From NCBI GenBank assembly GCA_900465915.1, contig UBKJ01000034.1, positions 1 through 64,000 of the forward strand: DNA of 64,000 bases. Direction: 5' to 3'. The position numbers and the translations under genes are program-made. Of this stretch, positions 36,761 through 45,956 are shown in pieces. Numbering within the stretch: the first letter of the stretch is position 1; each line of letters starts with the position of its first letter. The notes under the pieces are model-generated. The model was not told the DNA's origin, ran no database searches, and was given only the letters and a program-made list of their open reading frames with translations. This stretch comes from Hyphomicrobiales bacterium (GTDB lineage: Bacteria > Pseudomonadota > Alphaproteobacteria > Rhizobiales > Rhizobiaceae).

Positions 36761-38721
36761 TCCCGCGACAGCGCCACGACCGGATCGAGCTGCGAGGCGC
36801 TCCTGGCCGGCAGGTAGCCGAAGGCGACGCCGATCAGCGTCGAGCACAGCACGGCGGCGACGATCGAGGCGGTCGAATAGATCAGGCTAAAATTGGTGCT
36901 GAGCAGGCTGAACAGAAAGCCGAAGCCGAGCGCCGCGGCGATGCCCAGCACGCCGCCGATCAGGCAGACCAGCACCGCCTCGATCAGGAACTGGCGCAAT
37001 ATGTCGCTGCGCCGCGCGCCGACGGCCATGCGCACGCCGATCTCCGAGACGCGCTCGGAGACGGTGACGAGCATGATGTTCATCACCCCGATGCCGCCCA
37101 CCACCAGCGAGATGACGGCGATGGCCGCCACAAGCAGCGTCAGCGTCTGGGTGGTGCTGGTGATGGTCTTGCGGATGTCGTCGGTGTTGAGGATGTAGAA
37201 ATCCTTGGTCCCGTGCCGCTGCGTCAGGAACTCGGTCACCGCCTGCTCGGCCAGCGCCGTGTCGACGCCGTCCTTGACCTGCAGGGTGATGCTGCGCAGC
37301 GAATTGCCGCCGAGGAAACGCGCCTGCACCGTCGTATAGGGCAGGTAGAGCGACAGGTTCTGGTTGGAGCCGAAGCCGCCCTGCTGCGGCTCCATCACGC
37401 CGACGATGCGCGCCGGCACGCTGCCGATCAGCAGCACCTTGCCGACCGGATCGACGTCCGGGTCGGAGAACAGCGCGTTTTTGGTGTTCTGGTCGATGAC
37501 TACGTCCTGCGCCAGGGTCCGCACGCTTTCGGCGTCGAAGAAGCGGCCCTCGGCGATCTTGCTGCCCTTGGCGATGAAATATTGCTCGCTGACGCCGTTC
37601 ACCAGCGCGTTCGATTCCTTGGCCCCATAGCGCGCGGTGCTGCTGGTGGAAACGGTGGGCGTGGCCGCCGCCACATAGAGATGCTTGGCGAGCTCGGTGG
37701 CGTCGGAGACGACCAGCGTCGTGATCTTGCCCGAGCGTATGTCGCCGAAATCCTTGCCGGCGAAGATCTCCAGCGTGTTGGTGCCGAGGCTGGCGATGTT
37801 CTCCAGCACGCGCTGCTGCGAGCCGCGCCCCAGCGCCACGACGCTGACCACCGAGGCGATGCCGATGATGATGCCGAGCATGGTCAGGAAGGTGCGCAGC
37901 TTGTGCGCCCGCATCGACAGCATCGCCATGCGGAAGGCCTCGCGGACCGAGCCGGTGAGGCTGTAGAAGGAGGTCGCGCGCGCCGCCCGCGCAGGGGCGG
38001 AAGCGGCCTGCGGCTTCACCGGCGCGTCGGCCTTCTCCACCTTGCGGTCGGCGACGATGACGCCGTCGCTGATCTCGATGATCCGCTCGGCCTTGCTGGC
38101 GATGGACATGTCGTGCGTGACGATGACGACGGTGCGGCCCTCGGCGTGCAGCTCGCCCAGGATGCGCAGCACCTCCTCGCCGCTGCGGCTGTCGAGCGCG
38201 CCGGTCGGCTCGTCGGCGAGGATGACGCCGGCGTCGTTCATCAGCGCGCGGGCGATGGAGACGCGCTGCTGCTGGCCGCCGGAAAGCTGGCCGGGCCGGT
38301 GATGCAGCCGGTCGCCCATGCCGAGGCGCTGGAGCAGGGCCGCGGCGCGGCTGCGGCGCGCGGCCGGGTCGACGCCGGCGTAGATCGCCGGGATCTCGGC
38401 GTTGCCGAGCGCCGTCAACTCGCCGAGCAGGTGATAGCGCTGGAAGATGAAGCCGAAATGCTCGCGCCGCAGCGCCGCCAGGTCGTCGGCGTCCATCGAG
38501 GCCGTCTCGCGGCCGGCGATCTCGTAGTCGCCGGAGGTCGGCCGGTCGAGGCAGCCGAGAATGTTCATCAGCGTCGACTTGCCCGAGCCCGACGCGCCGA
38601 CGATCGCCACCATCTCGCCGGCCTCGATGGTCAGGTCCACGTCCTTGAGCACCGCGATGGCGCTGTCGCCCGACGGATATTCCCGCCGGACCTTGCGCAG
38701 CCGGATGAGGGGCGAGGCCAT
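36757..38721 (-). CDS. macB: MacB-like ABC exporter
   Basis: 654 residues. N-terminal ATPase (about 1-230: Walker A GASGSGKSTL, signature LSGGQQQRVSIARAL, Walker B VILADEPTGALD), one membrane span near 280, a large periplasmic MacB-PCD domain (300-530) and three C-terminal spans with the FtsX fold. In the E. coli type it works with MacA and TolC to push peptides, heme or macrolides from the periplasm out. Here it is the last gene of a five-gene efflux operon and starts 3 bases after the macA-like stop. Confidence 0.92.
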   Translation of the reverse strand: MASPLIRLRKVRREYPSGDSAIAVLKDVDLTIEAGEMVAIVGASGSGKSTLMNILGCLDRPTSGDYEIAGRETASMDADDLAALRREHFGFIFQRYHLLGELTALGNAEIPAIYAGVDPAARRSRAAALLQRLGMGDRLHHRPGQLSGGQQQRVSIARALMNDAGVILADEPTGALDSRSGEEVLRILGELHAEGRTVVIVTHDMSIASKAERIIEISDGVIVADRKVEKADAPVKPQAASAPARAARATSFYSLTGSVREAFRMAMLSMRAHKLRTFLTMLGIIIGIASVVSVVALGRGSQQRVLENIASLGTNTLEIFAGKDFGDIRSGKITTLVVSDATELAKHLYVAAATPTVSTSSTARYGAKESNALVNGVSEQYFIAKGSKIAEGRFFDAESVRTLAQDVVIDQNTKNALFSDPDVDPVGKVLLIGSVPARIVGVMEPQQGGFGSNQNLSLYLPYTTVQARFLGGNSLRSITLQVKDGVDTALAEQAVTEFLTQRHGTKDFYILNTDDIRKTITSTTQTLTLLVAAIAVISLVVGGIGVMNIMLVTVSERVSEIGVRMAVGARRSDILRQFLIEAVLVCLIGGVLGIAAALGFGFLFSLLSTNFSLIYSTASIVAAVLCSTLIGVAFGYLPARSASQLDPVVALSRD

Positions 38722-38724
38722 GGG

Positions 38725-39939
38725 TCAGAACCCCATCGGCGGGCCGCGCCGGCCCGCACTGGCGCCGGCGGCGGAAGCCGAGAGCTGGCCGGTGACGACC
38801 TTCTCGCCCTCCTCGAGCCCGGACAGGACCTGAACCATGACCTTGTTGTCGAGGCCGGTCTCGACCTTGCGCGGCTCGATGCTTCCGTCGGCCTTGACCA
38901 CACGCACCGTGCGGCGGCCGTCCGCATCGGCCGCGCCCAGCGCCGAGGACGGAACGACCAGCGCGTCCTTGGCGCGGCCGAGCACGATATGCACCTCGGC
39001 CGTCATATAGGTGCGCAGGTGGCCGTCCTCGTTGGGCACGGTGAAGACGCCGTCATAATAGATCGCCGAGGAGGACGTGCTGCTGGACGACGAGGTGGAG
39101 GTCGAGCTGGACGAGCTGAAGCTGCTGTCGCTCTTGATCGATTCCGGGGCCGGCTGCACCGAGGCCAGCGTCGCCTCGTAGCGGCGGCCGGGATCGCCCA
39201 GCACCGTGAAATAGAGCGGCAGGCCCGGCTTCACCCGCACGATGTCGGCCTCGGAGATTTCCGTATAGACCGTCATATGGTCGAGCTGGCCGAGAATGAC
39301 GATGGTGGGGGCGGATTGCGCCGCATTGACCGTCTGCCCCTCCTGGCTGACGATGGAGAGCACAGCGCCCTCGATGGGCGCGGTGATGCGCGTATAGCCG
39401 AGATTGGCCTGCGCCGTCTCCACCGCCACTTCCGCCTGGCGGATCTGGGCGGTGAGCGATTCGATCTGCGCCTGCGTCACGTCGAGGTCGGCGGCGGCGG
39501 AATCGTAATCGGCCTGCGAGACGGCGCGCTTGGCCACCATGTCCTTCTGGCGCGCGAGGTTCTGGCGGTTGAGGACCAGCGTCGCCTGCTTCTCCTTGAG
39601 CTGCGCCTGGACGTTGGCCAGCGCGGCCTCGGCGGTGCGCAGGTCGTTCTTCTGGGTGGTGGAGTCGATCTCGGCGATGAGGTCGTTGGCCTTGACCGTC
39701 TGGCCGAGCTGCACCTTGACCGAGGTGATGCGGCCCGAGGCCTGCGCGCCCACCGCCACCAGCCGCACCGGCTTGACCGTGCCGGTCGCCAGCACCGTGA
39801 CCTCGATGTCGCCGCGCGTGGCGGCTGCGGTCATCATCGCCGGCCCTTGCGAGGACGACTGGCCGCGCCAGTAGAGATAGCCGCCGGCCGCCACGGCGAC
39901 GGCGGCCGCGACGATCACGGCGAGACGGTTGAAACGCAT
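38725..39939 (-). CDS. macA: MacA-like periplasmic adaptor with poly-serine insert
   Basis: 404 residues. N-terminal anchor (LAVIVAAAVAVAAGGYLYW), lipoyl half-motifs, a coiled coil (about 95-175) and beta-barrel as in MacA. Between the beta-barrel strands, at about residues 269-292, lies a tract of some 24 residues of which most are Ser or Thr, a long low-complexity insert at a place where MacA adaptors normally carry a short loop. Bridges MacB to an outer-membrane channel, probably the NodT-like protein encoded just upstream. Confidence 0.9.
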   Translation of the reverse strand: MRFNRLAVIVAAAVAVAAGGYLYWRGQSSSQGPAMMTAAATRGDIEVTVLATGTVKPVRLVAVGAQASGRITSVKVQLGQTVKANDLIAEIDSTTQKNDLRTAEAALANVQAQLKEKQATLVLNRQNLARQKDMVAKRAVSQADYDSAAADLDVTQAQIESLTAQIRQAEVAVETAQANLGYTRITAPIEGAVLSIVSQEGQTVNAAQSAPTIVILGQLDHMTVYTEISEADIVRVKPGLPLYFTVLGDPGRRYEATLASVQPAPESIKSDSSFSSSSSTSTSSSSSTSSSAIYYDGVFTVPNEDGHLRTYMTAEVHIVLGRAKDALVVPSSALGAADADGRRTVRVVKADGSIEPRKVETGLDNKVMVQVLSGLEEGEKVVTGQLSASAAGASAGRRGPPMGF

Positions 39940-39959
39940 GATGCGAACCTCGCTGTGGG

Positions 39960-41456
39960 TCAGGGATTGGCGGCGCGGCGGCCGGCGAGGCGCGGCCCCG
40001 TATTGGCGTCCACGAGTTCCGGCCGCGACACGTCGATGGCCCCGTTCCAGCCGCCGCCGAGCGCCTTGTTGAGCGCCACATAGTCGGTGGAGATGGCGAC
40101 CTGGCTGGCGATGAGCGAATCCTCCGCCGAATAATAGGAGCGCTGCGCCTCGAGAAGGTCGAGGAAGCTCTGCGTGCCCGACTGGTAGAGCGAGCTCGCC
40201 AGCGACGCCGCCTCGCGGTAATGGCGCGTGGCGCTCGCGAGCTTGCCGGACTTGATCCGCTCCTGCGCCAGCGCCACGATGGCGTTCTCGACGTCCTCCA
40301 GCGCGGTGAGGATGGCGGCGCGATAGGCGACGAAATACTGGTCGCGCTGCGCCTGCGCCACGTCGACGGCGGCTTTCAACTGCCCGCCGTTGAAGATCGG
40401 CACGCTGAGGCTCGGCCCGAAGGACCAGCTAATCGAGGAGCTTTTGCCGAGGTCGCCGATCTTGGTGCCGGTGGTGGCGATGTCGCCGGTGAGGCTGAGG
40501 CTCGGATAGCGCGCCGCCTCCGCCTGGCCCACCTTGGCGGTGTATTGCGCATATTGCCGGTCGGCGAGCCGCACGTCGGGACGGGTCAGGAGGATGTCGG
40601 CGGGAATGCCGGTCGGCATCGGCAGCTTGGGCCGTGGAATGGGCTTGACCTTGCGCATGCGCTCGCTTAGCGCCGCCGGCGCGCGGCCGGTCAGCACCGA
40701 CAGGCGGTGCACGGCCTCGGCGTAGGCCGTTTCGAGATCGGGGATGTTGGCCTCGGTCGAGGCCGCCTGGCCGGAAGCGTTGGCGAGGTCGACCGCCGAG
40801 GAGGCGCCGGCCTCGAACTTGTTGCGGGTGAGCTTGGCCGTCTCGCGCTGCGAGGCGGCGGTGCGCCGCGCCAGCGCAATACGGGCCTGGTAGCCGCGCG
40901 CCTCGACGTAATTGGTGGCCACGTCGCCGATCAGCGTCACCAGCGTGTTGCGCAGGTCTTCCTCGGCGGCGTCCATGCCGTAGCGCGCCGCCTCGACCGA
41001 GCGGCGGTTGGCGCCGAAGAGGTCGATCTCCCAGCTCGCGTCGAGGCCGGTCTGGAACTGGTTGCCGGTGCTCGCGCCCGCCCCGACCGAGGCGGTGCGG
41101 CTGCGCGTGGCCGAGGCCGAGCCGTCGACGGAGGGCAGCAGGGTCCCCACCGCCTGCCGGTAGGAGGCGCGCGCCTCGCGCACCTTGGCCTTGGCGGTGG
41201 CGACGTCGAGATTGCCGGCGACGGCCTCCTCCACCAGCGCGTCGAGCAGCGGATCGTTGAGCCGCTTCCACCATTCGGCGAGCTGCGCCGGCTTGGCGGC
41301 CGTCTTCTGCGGCTTGCCGCCCCAATGGGTCGGCATCCTGACGATGGGCGACTGGTAGTCCGGCCCGACCACGCAGCCGCCGAGCAGCGCCGTGGCGCCA
41401 AGCGCCGCCAGCGTCTTCAGAAATCCGCTCGTGAGCGTCGTCTCGGTCTTGGTCAT
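39960..41456 (-). CDS. NodT-family outer-membrane efflux channel
   Basis: 498-residue lipoprotein channel. Residues 1-28 hold a signal with lipobox ALLGGCVVGPDYQSP, followed by two outer-membrane efflux repeats of coiled-coil and beta-strand (around 60-270 and 280-480). The frame extends to 42035 inside the pump gene, but ATG at 41456 overlaps the pump stop by 4 bases and begins the signal peptide. It sits between an RND pump and a MacAB pair and could serve both. Confidence 0.92.
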   Translation of the reverse strand: MTKTETTLTSGFLKTLAALGATALLGGCVVGPDYQSPIVRMPTHWGGKPQKTAAKPAQLAEWWKRLNDPLLDALVEEAVAGNLDVATAKAKVREARASYRQAVGTLLPSVDGSASATRSRTASVGAGASTGNQFQTGLDASWEIDLFGANRRSVEAARYGMDAAEEDLRNTLVTLIGDVATNYVEARGYQARIALARRTAASQRETAKLTRNKFEAGASSAVDLANASGQAASTEANIPDLETAYAEAVHRLSVLTGRAPAALSERMRKVKPIPRPKLPMPTGIPADILLTRPDVRLADRQYAQYTAKVGQAEAARYPSLSLTGDIATTGTKIGDLGKSSSISWSFGPSLSVPIFNGGQLKAAVDVAQAQRDQYFVAYRAAILTALEDVENAIVALAQERIKSGKLASATRHYREAASLASSLYQSGTQSFLDLLEAQRSYYSAEDSLIASQVAISTDYVALNKALGGGWNGAIDVSRPELVDANTGPRLAGRRAANP

Positions 41457-44400
41457 GGCTTGCTTCCGTCTGCATCGGCGGCGGGGGCCGATTGGGGAGA
41501 TGTCTTGGCCTTGAACACGCGCCGCACGGCGACGAACAGCAAGGGCACGAGGAATATGCCGATCAGCGTGGCGGCGATCATGCCGCCCATCACGCCGACG
41601 CCGATGGCGTTCTGCGCGCCCGAGCCCGCGCCGCTGGCGATGGCGAGCGGCGTGACGCCGAGGATGAAGGCGAAGGAGGTCATCAGGATCGGCCGCAGGC
41701 GCTGGCGCGAGGCCTCCAGCGTCGCCTCGACCAGCCCCAGCCCCGCCGCCTGCCGCTCGATGGCGAATTCGACGATCAGGATGGCGTTCTTGGCCGCGAG
41801 ACCGATGGTGGTGAGCAGGCCCACCTTGAAATAGACGTCGTTGGTCTGGCCGAACAGCGTGGCGGCGAGCAGCGCGCCGAAAATGCCGATCGGCACCGAC
41901 AGCATGACCGCGAAGGGGATCGACCAGCTTTCGTAGAGCGCGACCAGGCAGAGGAACACCACCAGCACCGAAATGGCGTAGAGCGAGGCGGCCTGGTTGC
42001 CCGACAGCTTTTCCTGATAGGACAGCCCGGTCCATTCATGCGCGTAGCCGGCGGGAAGCTGGCTCATCAGATTGTCGATCTCGTCCATGGCGACGCCGGA
42101 GCTGACGCCCGCCGCCGCCTCGCCCTGAATCTCCACCGCCGAGGAGCCGTTATAGCGCTCCAGCCGGGGCGAGCCGTATTTCCAGTGGCCGGTGGCGAAG
42201 GCCGAGAACGGCACCATGGTCCCGCTGGAATTGCGCACCTGCCATTTTTCCAGGTCTTCCGGCTGCATGCGGAAATCGGCGTCGGACTGCACATAGACCG
42301 GCTTGATGCGGCCGCGGTCGATGAAGTCGTTGACATATTGGCTGCCCCAGGCGGTGGAGAGCGTGGCGTTGATGTCGGACAGCGACACGCCGAGCGCGCT
42401 CGCCTTCTCCTGGTCGATGGAGATGGAATATTGCGGCGTGTCCTCCTGCCCGTTGGGGCGGGTGTTGGCGAGCTTGTCGCTGGCGTGGGCGAGGCCCAGC
42501 AGCTTGTTGCGCGTCTCGATCAGCTTGGCATGGCCGGCGCCGTTGACGTCCTGGAGATAGAAGTCGAAGCCGTTGGAGTTGCCCATGCCCTGGATGGCCG
42601 GCGGGGCCAGCGCATAGACCTGCCCGTCGCGGATCTGCGAGAAGGCCCCCATGGCGCGGCCCGCCACGGCGCTGGCCGACAGGCTCGCCGCCTTGCGCTG
42701 GTCGAAATCCTTGAGCCGCACGAAGGCGAGGCCGACATTCTGCCCCTGCCCGCCGAAGCCGAAGCCGACGACGCTCATGACGCCCTCGACGGCTTCCTTC
42801 TCGTTGTTGAGGTAATATTCGGTCACCTGCTTCAACACGCGCTCGGTGCGGTCCTGCGTCGCGCCGACCGGCAATTGCACCGAGGTGATGAGGATGCCCT
42901 GGTCCTCCTGCGGCAGGAAGGAGCTGGGCAGGCGGGTGAAGAGCCAGCCCATGGCGACCACGATGACCAGGAACACCACGAGGAAACGCCCCGAGCGCGC
43001 CAGCACGCCGCCGACGCCGCTGCGATAGGCGTTGGTGGCGCGGTCGAAGCCGCGGTTGAACCAGCCGGAGACGCCGCGCTGCTTGCCGTGCGCCTCGGGC
43101 TTCTTCAGAAGCGTGGCGCAGAGGGCGGGCGTCAGGATCAGCGCCACCATGACCGACAGCACCATGGCCGAGACGATGGTGACGGAGAACTGCCGGTAGA
43201 TGACGCCGACCGAGCCGCCGAAGAAGGCCATGGGGACGAACACCGCCGAAAGCACCGTGGCGATGCCGACCAGCGCGCCGGTGATCTCGTTCATCGACTT
43301 GCGTGTGGCTTCCCTGGGCGGCAGGCCCTCCTCTTCCATCACGCGCTCGACGTTCTCGACCACGACGATGGCGTCGTCGACCAGGAGGCCGATCGCCAGC
43401 ACCATGGCGAACATGGTGAGCGTGTTGATCGAATAGCCGAACACGGCCAGCACGCCGAAGGTGCCCAAGAGCACCACCGGCACGGCCAGCGTCGGGATCA
43501 GCGTGGCGCGGATGTTCTGCAGGAAGATCAGCATCACGACGAAGACGAGGATGATGGCCTCGACCAGCGTCTTGACCACTTCCTCGATGGAAAGGCGCAC
43601 GAAGGGCGTGGTGTCGTAGGGATAGACCACCTCGACCCCTTGCGGGAAGGTGCCGGCGAGCCGCGTGATGGTGTCCTGCACCGCCTGCGCGGTGCTGATG
43701 GCGTTGGCGCCGGTGGCGAGGTTGATGGCGAGGCCGGCGGCGGGCTTGCCGTTATAGCTCGACGAGCTGTTGTAGCTCTCCGCGCCCAGCTCCACCCGCG
43801 CCACGTCGTTGAGCCGCACCAGCGAGCCGTCGGTGGCGCTTTTCAGGATGATGTCGCGGAACTGCTCCGGCGTCTGCAGCCGGCTCTGCGCCGTCACGGT
43901 GGCGTTGAGCTGCTGGCCTTTTCGCGCCGGCAGCGCGCCGAGCTGGCCGGCGGAGACCTGCGTGTTCTGCGCCTGGATCGCGGTGGCGACGTCGCTCGGC
44001 ATCAGCGCGTATTTGGTCAGCTTGTCGGGGTCGAGCCAGATGCGCATGGCGTAGCCCGAGCCGAAGATCTGCGTGTCGCCGACGCCCTCGACGCGCTTCA
44101 GCGTGTCGTTGAGCGTGCTGTCGATATAGTCGGCGAGGTCGTTGGCGCTCATCTTGCCGTCGGTCGACACGAAGCCGATGACCATGAGGAAGCTGTCGGA
44201 GGACTTGCTGACGGTGAGGCCCGTGCTCTGCACGCTTTCCGGCAATTGCGATTCGACCAGCTGCAGCTTGTTCTGCACCTGCATCTGCGCCACGTCCGGG
44301 TCGGCGGCGCTGGTGAAGGTCAGCGAGATCGAGGCCGAGCCGGTCGAGGTGGAGGTGGCGGTCATGTAGTCGAGATTGTCGATCCCGGTCATGCCCTGCT

Positions 44401-44596
44401 CGATGACCTTGGTCACCGAGTTCTCCACCGTCTCGGCGTCGGCGCCGGCATAGGTGGCGCTGATGCGCACCGTGGTCGGCGCGATCTGCGGATATTGCGA
44501 GATGGACAGCGAATTGAGCGCCAGGAGGCCGCCCAGCATGATGACGATGGCGATGACCCAGGCGAAATTCGGCCGGCTGATGAAGAAATTCGACAT
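41453..44596 (-). CDS. RND multidrug efflux pump (AcrB/MexB family)
   Basis: 1047 residues, the size of AcrB. Twelve membrane spans in two halves with two large periplasmic loops; the proton-relay Asp pair in AIGLLVDDAIVVVENVER (about 407-408) is present. N-terminus MSNFFISRPNFAWVIAIVIM is typical of HAE1 pumps. Exports drugs, detergents or plant compounds with the adaptor encoded 3 bases upstream and the channel downstream. Confidence 0.95.
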   Translation of the reverse strand: MSNFFISRPNFAWVIAIVIMLGGLLALNSLSISQYPQIAPTTVRISATYAGADAETVENSVTKVIEQGMTGIDNLDYMTATSTSTGSASISLTFTSAADPDVAQMQVQNKLQLVESQLPESVQSTGLTVSKSSDSFLMVIGFVSTDGKMSANDLADYIDSTLNDTLKRVEGVGDTQIFGSGYAMRIWLDPDKLTKYALMPSDVATAIQAQNTQVSAGQLGALPARKGQQLNATVTAQSRLQTPEQFRDIILKSATDGSLVRLNDVARVELGAESYNSSSSYNGKPAAGLAINLATGANAISTAQAVQDTITRLAGTFPQGVEVVYPYDTTPFVRLSIEEVVKTLVEAIILVFVVMLIFLQNIRATLIPTLAVPVVLLGTFGVLAVFGYSINTLTMFAMVLAIGLLVDDAIVVVENVERVMEEEGLPPREATRKSMNEITGALVGIATVLSAVFVPMAFFGGSVGVIYRQFSVTIVSAMVLSVMVALILTPALCATLLKKPEAHGKQRGVSGWFNRGFDRATNAYRSGVGGVLARSGRFLVVFLVIVVAMGWLFTRLPSSFLPQEDQGILITSVQLPVGATQDRTERVLKQVTEYYLNNEKEAVEGVMSVVGFGFGGQGQNVGLAFVRLKDFDQRKAASLSASAVAGRAMGAFSQIRDGQVYALAPPAIQGMGNSNGFDFYLQDVNGAGHAKLIETRNKLLGLAHASDKLANTRPNGQEDTPQYSISIDQEKASALGVSLSDINATLSTAWGSQYVNDFIDRGRIKPVYVQSDADFRMQPEDLEKWQVRNSSGTMVPFSAFATGHWKYGSPRLERYNGSSAVEIQGEAAAGVSSGVAMDEIDNLMSQLPAGYAHEWTGLSYQEKLSGNQAASLYAISVLVVFLCLVALYESWSIPFAVMLSVPIGIFGALLAATLFGQTNDVYFKVGLLTTIGLAAKNAILIVEFAIERQAAGLGLVEATLEASRQRLRPILMTSFAFILGVTPLAIASGAGSGAQNAIGVGVMGGMIAATLIGIFLVPLLFVAVRRVFKAKTSPQSAPAADADGSKP

Positions 44597-44599
44597 CGC

Positions 44600-45814
44600 C
44601 TAGTCCTTCACCGCCTGCTTGCGCTCGCGCACCTCGCCCGTCGTCTCGTCGATGATCACCTCGACCGGCTGCACCTCCTGCCCGGCGCGCACGAGCTGCG
44701 AGCCCTCGACCACGACGCGGTCGCCGGCCGAGACGCCCGAGCTCACCAGCCAGTTGTTGCCGACGCTCTGGCGCACGTCGAGGACGCGCTCCTCGATCTT
44801 GTCGTCGGCGGTGACGAAAAGCCCGGTCGGCTGGCCCTTGGGGTTGCGCGTCACCGCGCGCTGCGGAACCAGGAAGCTGTTGGGCGCGACGCCCTCCTCC
44901 ACCAGCGCACGCACGAACATGCCGGGCAGCAGCAGCCGGTCGGGATTGGGGAAGCGGGCGCGCAGGGTGAAGGTGCCGGTGGTCTCGCTGACCGCCGATT
45001 CGGCGAATTCCAGCGTGCCGGTCTGGGCGTAGATCTCGCCGTTCTCCATCTTGAGCCGCACGGTGACGTTGTCGCCGCTGATCTTGATGCGGCCGTCCTT
45101 GATCGCCTGGCGCAGGTTGAGGAGATTGGTGCTCGACTGCGTCACGTCGACATTGATCGGGTCGAGCGTGCGGATGGTGGTCAGCGCCGTGTCCTGGCTC
45201 GCCGTCACCAGCGCGCCGGGCGTCAGCGTCGACTTGTCGATGCGGCCGCCGATCGGGGCCTTGATCGTGGTGTAGTTGAGGTTGATGCGGGCGGTCTCCA
45301 GCGCGGCCTTCGCCGCCGCCACGTCGGCGTTGGCCTGCGCCAGCGAGGCGAGCGCGTCGTCGAGGTCCTGCTTGCTGACGGCGTTCTGCTTGATGAGCCC
45401 CTGGTAGCGCGTCACCTTGGACTGGGCGCTGGGCACGGCGGCCTCGGCCTTCTGCAGGTCGGCGGCGGCGCTGTCATAGGCGGCCTGGTAGCTGGCGGGG
45501 TCGATCTGGTAGAGCACGTCCCCTTCCTTGACCTCGCCGCCCTCGGTGAAGAGCCGCTTCTGGATGATGCCGCCCACCTGCGGCCGCACCTCGGCCACCA
45601 GCGAGGCGGTGGTGCGCCCCGGCAGCTCGGCGGTGATGGTCACCGATTGCGGCTGCAGCGAAACCACGCTGACCTGCGGCTTGGGCGGCGCGCCGGCGGC
45701 CTGGCTCTTCTCCTGCTCCTTGGTGCATCCCGCGGCCAGAAGCGCCACGGCCAGCAGCGCGCCGGCGGGCGAAAGAACGAGACGCCTGCGGATTTCGGCG
45801 GGGAGCTGGAGCAT
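44600..45814 (-). CDS. RND efflux periplasmic adaptor lipoprotein
   Basis: 404 residues, AcrA/MexA type. Lipobox VALLAAGCTKEQEKS near residue 30, lipoyl and hairpin domains around 70-200 and a beta-barrel to about 300. The frame reaches ATG 45850, but a promoter -10 (45850-45855) covers that codon and a palindrome follows, so ATG 45814, with AAGG nine bases upstream, is the better start. First gene of the five-gene efflux operon. Confidence 0.9.
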   Translation of the reverse strand: MLQLPAEIRRRLVLSPAGALLAVALLAAGCTKEQEKSQAAGAPPKPQVSVVSLQPQSVTITAELPGRTTASLVAEVRPQVGGIIQKRLFTEGGEVKEGDVLYQIDPASYQAAYDSAAADLQKAEAAVPSAQSKVTRYQGLIKQNAVSKQDLDDALASLAQANADVAAAKAALETARINLNYTTIKAPIGGRIDKSTLTPGALVTASQDTALTTIRTLDPINVDVTQSSTNLLNLRQAIKDGRIKISGDNVTVRLKMENGEIYAQTGTLEFAESAVSETTGTFTLRARFPNPDRLLLPGMFVRALVEEGVAPNSFLVPQRAVTRNPKGQPTGLFVTADDKIEERVLDVRQSVGNNWLVSSGVSAGDRVVVEGSQLVRAGQEVQPVEVIIDETTGEVRERKQAVKD

Positions 45815-45831
45815 GGACGGCGCCTTATTTA

Positions 45832-45842
45832 CAAAACTTTTG
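45832..45842. promoter_or_regulatory. TetR-type operator candidate
   Basis: CAAAACTTTTG, an 11-base palindrome with an odd centre, covers the predicted transcription start of the efflux operon. Outer bases add weaker symmetry. A repressor from the divergent tetR gene would block initiation here. Confidence 0.45.
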
Positions 45843-45849
45843 CGTACCA

Positions 45850-45876
45850 TTAATAATAGAGCGAGGCCGATGTCAA
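45850..45876 (-). promoter_or_regulatory. Housekeeping-type promoter of the efflux operon
   Basis: Minus-strand TTGACA (45871-45876), 15-base spacer, TATTAA (45850-45855). The start would fall near 45843, inside the palindrome. The spacer is short for sigma-70, as can occur in tightly repressed promoters. Confidence 0.45.
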
Positions 45877-45956
45877 TCGGGTCCGTGGCGGGTTCGTGGG
45901 GTTATTCACGCCGCGGACGCCGATGCGGCGTGCGGCGCATGCGAAGGCGGCGGGAA

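Noticed and set aside
36547..40083. Long plus-strand open frame opposite the MacA/MacB-like genes
   Set aside because: Same mirror effect; it also begins inside the DUF779 gene in another frame and shows no recognisable protein.
41457..42035. Upstream extension of the outer-membrane channel gene
   Set aside because: It lies inside the RND pump gene in another frame; the ATG at 41456 starts a proper lipoprotein signal peptide.
45815..45850. Use of ATG 45850 as start of the RND adaptor
   Set aside because: The predicted -10 of the operon promoter overlaps this codon, so it would lie upstream of the transcript; the lipoprotein signal starts well at 45814.
41492..45853. Very long plus-strand open frame opposite the RND pump and adaptor
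   Set aside because: It mirrors two well-conserved genes, its product is rich in Arg, Asp, His and Gly with no domain, and GC-rich third codon positions open such frames.
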